From Acetobacteraceae bacterium (GTDB lineage: Bacteria > Pseudomonadota > Alphaproteobacteria > Acetobacterales > Acetobacteraceae), in NCBI GenBank assembly GCA_014377905.1, contig JACMOQ010000304.1, forward strand, positions 1-5,654: 5,654 nucleotides of DNA. Direction: 5' to 3'. Shown piece by piece: positions 5,630-5,654 of the stretch (the stretch's first letter is position 1; each line of letters starts with the position of its first letter). Made by a program: the position numbers and the translations under genes. The notes under the pieces are model-generated. The model was not told where the DNA came from, did not search any database, and saw only the letters and a list, made by a program, of their open reading frames with translations.

Positions 5630-5654
5630 CCGGGTGGCTACTCGATACCAACAT
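5626..5654 (+). CDS. PIN-domain ribonuclease toxin (VapC/FitB-like), first codons only
   Basis: GTG ACC GGG TGG CTA CTC GAT ACC AAC AT reads MTGWLLDTN(I/M), the typical beginning of a PIN-domain toxin. Asp7 of LLDTN would be the first acidic metal ligand of the nuclease site. VapC-type toxins cut specific RNAs, often tRNA or rRNA. Only nine full codons are in the window, so whether the gene is intact is unknown. Its GTG start overlaps the antitoxin TGA (GTGA) and it has no Shine-Dalgarno of its own. The position right after a Phd/YefM antitoxin strongly supports the call. Confidence 0.75.

Noticed and set aside
1..5654. CRISPR array, tRNA, rRNA, transposase or integrase
   Set aside because: No regularly spaced repeats, no tRNA-like cloverleaf or rRNA sequence, and no transposase or integrase motif were seen in any frame.

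Overview
The window looks like chromosomal DNA from a GC-rich alphaproteobacterium. A member of the Rhodospirillales or Acetobacteraceae is my best guess. The basis is the alphaproteobacterial type of branched-chain aminotransferase, the MarR / OmpR-type regulator / EnvZ-type kinase set beside it, the strongly GC-biased codons, and the short palindromic repeats built on CCAGGGGGC/GCCCCCTGG. No sequence search was possible, so the taxonomic placement is an inference.

Layout. (1) Positions 1-482, minus strand: the N-terminal 160 codons of a branched-chain aminotransferase (ilvE), running off the left edge. (2) Positions 483-573: a 91-bp AT-rich divergent promoter region with an imperfect palindrome over a TATAAT box. 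(3) Positions 574-3167, plus strand: a three-gene signalling operon made of a MarR-family regulator, an OmpR-family response regulator and an EnvZ-like membrane histidine kinase. A 65-bp nearly palindromic repeat sits exactly at the regulator/kinase junction and keeps the kinase frame open. (4) Positions 3168-4271, minus strand: a complete chorismate synthase (aroC). Its stop codon directly abuts the kinase stop codon. (5) Positions 4383-5231, plus strand: a class III cyclic-nucleotide-phosphodiesterase-like metallophosphoesterase, followed by a hairpin plus T-tract terminator. (6) Positions 5330-5654, plus strand: a type II toxin-antitoxin module. It has a complete Phd/YefM-type antitoxin with palindromes at its start, and the first ten codons of a PIN-domain (VapC/FitB-like) toxin that overlaps the antitoxin stop by 4 bases and is cut by the window edge.

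Functionally this is mostly housekeeping amino-acid metabolism (ilvE for branched-chain amino acids, aroC for chorismate) around a sensory operon. The MarR plus OmpR-type pair recalls the PetP/PetR pair described in Rhodobacter capsulatus. The accessory part is the toxin-antitoxin module at the right end. I found no wholly new system. The most unusual observation is the in-frame repeat at the start of the histidine kinase, which may have added about 21 residues to its N-terminus or changed its coupling to the response regulator.
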